DNA of 64,000 nucleotides from JAAXIE01 sp965263155. Lineage in GTDB: Bacteria > Chloroflexota > Dehalococcoidia > Lucifugimonadales > JAAXIE01. Positions 59,961 through 64,000 of this stretch are shown piece after piece. A program made the translations under genes and the position numbers. The DNA is taken from the NCBI GenBank assembly GCA_965263155.1, contig OZ253586.1:1426001-1490000 (forward strand), written 5' to 3'. Every line of letters begins with the position of its first letter. The stretch's first letter is position 1. Under the pieces are notes generated by a model. That model was not told the origin of the DNA. It worked only from the letters and a program-made list of their open reading frames with translations, and did not search any database.

Positions 59961-61019
59961 CTACGGCTTGAAGACAGCCATGCACTTCTGCGAGTTGAAC
60001 ACCCAAGTCTCCAGGTAGTCGATGACCTCGATCTTCTGCTCCAACTCGTGCATCGCACCCGCCAAGCAGACCCAGTTCAGCAGCTCCTGCTGGCCCGCCG
60101 CCTCAATCTGGGTGAGGCTCATGTCCTTCCACTCGATCTGACGGTTGTCCTTCAGCTGTTCGAAGGCTGCGCGGTCAGCTTCGTGATCGGGCCACAGGAA
60201 ATGATTGCGCTCCGTCAGGAAGCCGTGGGACCACGACGAGGAACCCATGATCACAGCCCGCTCCGGCATGCCCTTCAGCACACGCCCGATGGCCTGTCCC
60301 AACTCGAAGCAGCGCTTGGGGCTGGGTGAGGGCGGATCAACCGACAGGTTGGGGTCTACGTCCATCCCACCCCGGTTGCGTATCACGCTGCTGCCGTAGC
60401 AGTTGACCGCCAAGGGAATCAGCGGGTAATCGAAGCCCTTGCGGTCGTAGTCCAAGAACATCCAAGTGTTGAGGAAAGCATGTCCCAGAACCTCGGGGCC
60501 GGAGTGAAGGGGCTTGTACCCGTAGGCCATGTCGAAGCCCTCTTCAATCAAGTCCTTGGCCAGCCGTCGAGCGACATGGGGCTGCCCTTGAATGGGTATG
60601 ACGTGGTCTTCCGGCTCACCCCAGAAGTTGGCCTTGCCCTTGAAGCGTGGTTGGGCCCAAGGCTGGCACTTGAACTCGTCGTAGGCCAGCAGGGCGAAGG
60701 CGGGTATCAGGTCTTCTTTGAAGTTCTCGTACTGGTCGTCGCCGAACATCAGGATGAAGTCGGGATTGAACGCGTCAATCTCTTCGCGCACCTTCCGGAA
60801 GGCCTCCACCAAGCGCCGCCGGTGCTCCTTGTGAGAGGTGATCCCCTCATCCTCGCCGTATTCGATGCGCATAGGCTCCGGCCAGTTCGTGGGGTTCTTC
60901 ATCTCTGCAGGCACGCGGTGATCGTGCGTCAAACTTCGCGTCAAGGGCCACCCCTTGGCCTCATCAGGCTGGTTCAGCCCCGGCCAGTGAGTAGTCCCGA
61001 TACCCAGTACCTCACCCAT
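59961..61019 (-). CDS. LigB-type (class III) extradiol dioxygenase, catalytic subunit
   Basis: 352 residues. Non-haem Fe(II) ring-cleavage fold: GIGTTHWPGL (first histidine) near 7-16, FNPDFILMFGDDQYENF near 94-110, IPLAVNCYG, and SSSWSHGFLTERNHF near 255-270 with a further histidine. It is longer than typical LigB and lacks a LigA-like small subunit gene next to it. It would cleave a catechol-like ring between or beside hydroxyls. AGGAGG lies seven bases before the ATG. First gene of the aromatic cluster. Confidence 0.85.
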   Translation of the reverse strand: MGEVLGIGTTHWPGLNQPDEAKGWPLTRSLTHDHRVPAEMKNPTNWPEPMRIEYGEDEGITSHKEHRRRLVEAFRKVREEIDAFNPDFILMFGDDQYENFKEDLIPAFALLAYDEFKCQPWAQPRFKGKANFWGEPEDHVIPIQGQPHVARRLAKDLIEEGFDMAYGYKPLHSGPEVLGHAFLNTWMFLDYDRKGFDYPLIPLAVNCYGSSVIRNRGGMDVDPNLSVDPPSPSPKRCFELGQAIGRVLKGMPERAVIMGSSSWSHGFLTERNHFLWPDHEADRAAFEQLKDNRQIEWKDMSLTQIEAAGQQELLNWVCLAGAMHELEQKIEVIDYLETWVFNSQKCMAVFKP

Positions 61020-61730
61020 ATCTATCCTCCTACGGAATCCATGCTCAGCTTCTTGAGCGCAAAGATAGGCTCAACCCATCAACCTGTCAAGCAAAGCGTG
61101 TCAGGGCCAACTACGTCCCTTGAACCCATCATTCTGGTGCCCCGTCATTTCCGCGGCCTGCCCATTCTCGTAGCTGGCGTGGGACTTTTGGTGTAGCTGG
61201 AATGAGTTGTTTTGTATCTGAAACTAGTCCCATTTGTCCCATCTCAGCTTTGAGTCAGCTTTGGAATAAAAGCTCCTATTTTTTCTTGAGTGCGATGGCC
61301 CCGGACCGCGGTCTGGGGCAGGCCGCGGCGCATACATGAAGTTTAGAGGGGGGAGTGGGAGGGGTGTCAAGCGGTGAATGTCATGACCTCTGTTACCCCG
61401 CCAGCAAGGGAGGGAAGGGACCCTTGTTGGGCCCCGTCCAAGGGTTGTGCAAAGGTCTCCGCAGGCGGGAACCCACGGCTGGCACCATGTGCCAGACCAG
61501 TCCCCTCGGGCACACGACCTTTCATCCTCCTATGCGCTACTCCCAAGCAGGCGAGTCACAGCCTGCTCCGCTGCCTCCCTCTCAGGGACGTGTGGAGCCA
61601 CTTGCGTCGTGCGATGCTGACGGTGATATTGTGGAGGTTCTGGTCTTCTCTTTGTTAGTCAGGTTGTCTATTGGCGAGGGTCGAATCCATGCGTTGCTAG
61701 CGCACCTAGTGTAGCGGGCGTACCAAGGCG
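61020..61730. other. Intergenic stretch holding the cluster promoter
   Basis: About 700 bases between the HEAT-like gene end and the dioxygenase start. Besides the promoter at 61342-61370 I see short open frames without ribosome sites or family matches. Confidence 0.4.
61342..61370 (-). promoter_or_regulatory. Sigma-70 promoter facing the dioxygenase operon
   Basis: Minus strand TTGACA (61365-61370), 17-base spacer, TCTAAA (61342-61347). The leader to the ATG at 61019 is over 300 bases. Confidence 0.45.
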
Positions 61731-64000
61731 TCACGTATCAGGGTATCCATACGTAGGCCCCAGGATGTCCTTGGCTACCGCCCTTACGATGGAGCTACGG
61801 TCAGCGTTTAAGCGTCCTCGAAGACACTCGTACAAATCCGGGTCCATAGCCCGGGCGCGGCGGACAGCGTATACAACACCCAAGCGCACGTTCCGGTCTG
61901 GGTCCGATGCCAACCGATCGAGGATCGCAGCTTGTGGAGCGCCCTGCAAGTCGTGCATCCAGAGAGATCGACGCCGTACCGCTGGGTTCGTATGTTTCGC
62001 CAATTCTTCGGCCTGTACCGTATCGGGAGACAGATTTGGCAACGACAGGAGCTTAGCCCCTTGCTCTTGCAGCACCGTATCGCCCGAACGCAACCAGTCG
62101 ACACTGATATCCGCGACCACTGCGCGCTCTTCAGCGCTCGTCGCTGACCGTCCGAGAACCCAACCAGCAGCCGTCAGCACATCCCTTGCACTCCCGAAGC
62201 CTATCTTGAACCTGCTAAGGGGATGCTGTGAATCCGAGTCCCGTTGGTCCATTCGTGATATTTGTATCGGTTCCTCCACCAACGGGCGGATGCTCTGGAA
62301 AAGCTGTTGCCTTATGTCGTCACCTAATACATCCATAACGTTGCCCACGGCGGCGAGCGCAGCAGCACGATTTATGCACATCTCGTCATAGTCCCTGCCG
62401 AGCGTGGCCAACTTTTTCACGTAGCTACCAGCGACTGTCGTATCCTGTTCTCCGAGGAACCCACTCGGAACGTCGTACCTCGGACCTATCGAGTGTTCAG
62501 AACGCTTTCCCAAGGGGTGTTCCGCTACGAACTGGAGCCGCTGCGACCAAAGTCCACGTGTCTCGACTGTGAGGTGCTTCAATTCGGACAAAGAATCAGC
62601 GAGGTCTATGTTCTCTCGTTCAGCCACGCGCACCAAGGCTTCGATGAGTTCACCAGTGTCCTCACCGCAGTCTACCAGCGCACGAGACCAATCACTCGTG
62701 TGTGAACCCACTGCCATCTCTGCAAGTATTGCCGCTGCCCGCGGCCTAAGACTCGGGCAGCACCGATACAAGCGCGAGGCTATCGTCATCATGCCCGGGT
62801 CAGTCATGTAGTACGTGTCACGTTCGCGCCGGGCGGACTCTTCCAGAATAGGCAAGAGCCGTAGGATATCTTCTTCCGGAGCCTCTAAGATAAGCGCCCC
62901 CAGGGCCTCAAGCACGGCGGGAGTAGTTCGCCAATTGACCAGGCCCCCTTGGAGCTGTTCAAGAAGCTCGGACACAAGTCCACAGGCAATGTCGGGTGGG
63001 GCGAGATCGCCAATGTGTTGTAATGCCAAGAGCGACGCCTGACATACCCAGGGAGCTCGACTACGTACCGTCCCCTCAAGGAATGCCGGCCATTCTTTGA
63101 GTCGTGGCACAAGCGTCCGCACTAACTGCAAATTTCCAGCGAGGATTGCGTGCTTCAGAGCATCTTGAAGCTCCCCGGACTGGTCATAGATTCGGGCTAA
63201 GATTGAGTGCGAATCAAGCTCGTCGACGAGGCATCCACTGCGGATAGACTCCATAAGCCGATACCGCGCCCACAAGTGTGCAGAGGGCAGTTGTCCATTC
63301 GCGAGGTACTGATATGACCGAAGTTGGGTCTTCGAGTTCAGCGTTACGTATGAGCGCGAGCCTTTGCTGGAAAGCGCTAGCCGGTTAGTGTCAACCATCT
63401 CATCGTAAGACTCTCGGAACCCGTGCAATGCACTGAGTGACCACAGTGCGTTCTCCACATCCAGGTCCAGGTGCTCTCCCACGCCAAGGCTCACTCCTAA
63501 CCGATAAAGCTGTTCGGCTTTGTCCAGTTCTCCGTTCCAAGCACACCACCGAGCACCACGGAGGCACACATATGTTCCTTGATCGGGGAAAAACCGTAGG
63601 GTTAGAGCATCGTCAATCAGGCCCCTCCAAGCCTGTTCCCCCTCCACATCGGCCAAGGCGGCACGCAGTCTCAATTCGATGGAAGGTTCAGATGTAACAA
63701 CAACACCCTGCAAGGAGGAAGCCCGTTCCATTACAATTTGAGGGTTCCCATCGAGGAGGGCAGTCTCAACGAGGAGTGTCGCGATGAAGGGCTGATACGG
63801 ATCATCTACTTTCAGTCCATCGAAGCTTTCGGCAAGGCGTTCAAGTTCCGCCGCGTTTTCCATACACCGTCCGCCTAATACTAAGCCAGCCCCTCGGGCC
63901 CTCTGATCTTGATCCACCTTGTCGTGCAGGTCCTCGAGGCGAGACACGACCCCTGAAGAGGGGTGAGGTTCTGCCCGCTCGAAAACGTCACGAATAGCCA
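61731..64000 (-). CDS. Large helical-repeat (TPR/HEAT-like) protein, N-terminus outside the window
   Basis: The frame is open from the window edge to TGA at 61731, at least 756 codons. The first GTG in the window is at 63947, but homology-like sequence (IRDVFERAEPHP, GGRCMENAAELERLAESF) runs through it, so the gene is partial. The visible part is alpha-helical: TPR-like pairs around residues 100-260 (TYVCLRGARWCAWNGELDKAEQLYRLG), then HEAT-like repeats, clearest near the end (DPDRNVRLGVVYAVRRARAMDPDLY). No catalytic motif is seen in this part; an upstream NTPase or kinase domain is possible. I do not recognise the family. Confidence 0.6.
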   Translation of the reverse strand, partial: AIRDVFERAEPHPSSGVVSRLEDLHDKVDQDQRARGAGLVLGGRCMENAAELERLAESFDGLKVDDPYQPFIATLLVETALLDGNPQIVMERASSLQGVVVTSEPSIELRLRAALADVEGEQAWRGLIDDALTLRFFPDQGTYVCLRGARWCAWNGELDKAEQLYRLGVSLGVGEHLDLDVENALWSLSALHGFRESYDEMVDTNRLALSSKGSRSYVTLNSKTQLRSYQYLANGQLPSAHLWARYRLMESIRSGCLVDELDSHSILARIYDQSGELQDALKHAILAGNLQLVRTLVPRLKEWPAFLEGTVRSRAPWVCQASLLALQHIGDLAPPDIACGLVSELLEQLQGGLVNWRTTPAVLEALGALILEAPEEDILRLLPILEESARRERDTYYMTDPGMMTIASRLYRCCPSLRPRAAAILAEMAVGSHTSDWSRALVDCGEDTGELIEALVRVAERENIDLADSLSELKHLTVETRGLWSQRLQFVAEHPLGKRSEHSIGPRYDVPSGFLGEQDTTVAGSYVKKLATLGRDYDEMCINRAAALAAVGNVMDVLGDDIRQQLFQSIRPLVEEPIQISRMDQRDSDSQHPLSRFKIGFGSARDVLTAAGWVLGRSATSAEERAVVADISVDWLRSGDTVLQEQGAKLLSLPNLSPDTVQAEELAKHTNPAVRRRSLWMHDLQGAPQAAILDRLASDPDRNVRLGVVYAVRRARAMDPDLYECLRGRLNADRSSIVRAVAKDILGPTYGYPDT

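Noticed and set aside
1..64000. tRNA and rRNA genes
   Set aside because: Apart from the tmRNA I found no T-arm with a matching acceptor stem; a tRNA scan would settle it.

Overview
The window is GC-rich, gene-dense bacterial chromosome with frequent TTG and GTG starts. Gene content points to a Chloroflexota bacterium of the Dehalococcoidia/SAR202 type (inference). The evidence is a tmRNA tag resembling the short Dehalococcoides-type tag, archaeal-type phosphoglycerate mutase, an LL-diaminopimelate aminotransferase, and many Rieske oxygenases, family III CoA-transferases, a luciferase-type monooxygenase and amidohydrolases of the kind expanded in lineages that oxidise recalcitrant organic matter.

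Layout. 1-368: end of hisB (+). 490-8558 (-): one long purine operon, guaA-purD-acidic protein-purE-HAD phosphatase-purB-purC-DUF3105 membrane protein-purS. 8722-14360 (+): tsaC, a degenerate polyprenyl synthase, pgk, apgM, tpiA, miaA. 14403-17920 (+): dapF, a Uma2 remnant, an LL-DAP aminotransferase and hflX. 18384-21016 (-): a thiolase and an HMG-CoA-synthase-like/OB-fold fusion. 21212-23327 (+): S41 protease, smpB and ssrA (tmRNA). 23514-25379 (-): DedA-like protein and glycosyltransferase. 25625-30103 (+): amidohydrolase, Rieske oxygenase, NYN nuclease, CoA-transferase. 30100-34537 (mostly -): arylsulfotransferase-like protein, HigA-like remnant, dnaN, cupredoxin lipoprotein, small HTH protein, small membrane exporter. 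34732-37316: AIR-synthase-like protein and threonine dehydratase-like enzyme. 37464-41639 (-): a GntR regulator with a 2-oxoacid:ferredoxin oxidoreductase of three genes and a clear operator-promoter. 42000-45000: an accessory region with a frameshifted lipoprotein and structured non-coding DNA. 45207-51697: ABM-like and DUF971 proteins, CoA-transferase, MmgE/PrpD, luciferase-like enzyme, dUTPase-like and TenA. 51775-55515: AhpD-like protein, two redoxins, a BNR propeller and two toxin-antitoxin-like pairs. 55536-61019 (-): an aromatic-degradation cluster (LigB-type dioxygenase, Rieske oxygenase, cupin, SDR) with Uma2 and NHL genes. 61731-64000 (-): a large alpha-helical/HEAT-like protein running off the window.

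The most striking signal is at 52481-52696. A small glutaredoxin-like gene carries an in-frame TGA exactly where the redox cysteine should be. A perfect 7-bp hairpin with a G-containing apical loop lies 25 bases downstream, and the gene has its own promoter and ribosome site and sits next to a thioredoxin-like gene. It is a candidate selenoprotein; a decayed gene is the alternative.

A second theme is the fate of small accessory genes. The NYN gene and the hicBA pair each sit between two copies of the 3' end of the upstream gene, as if cassettes had entered at gene ends and displaced the old tails. Several small toxin-antitoxin or Uma2-type genes are broken by frameshifts or stops while all housekeeping genes are intact, so real decay is more likely than sequencing error.
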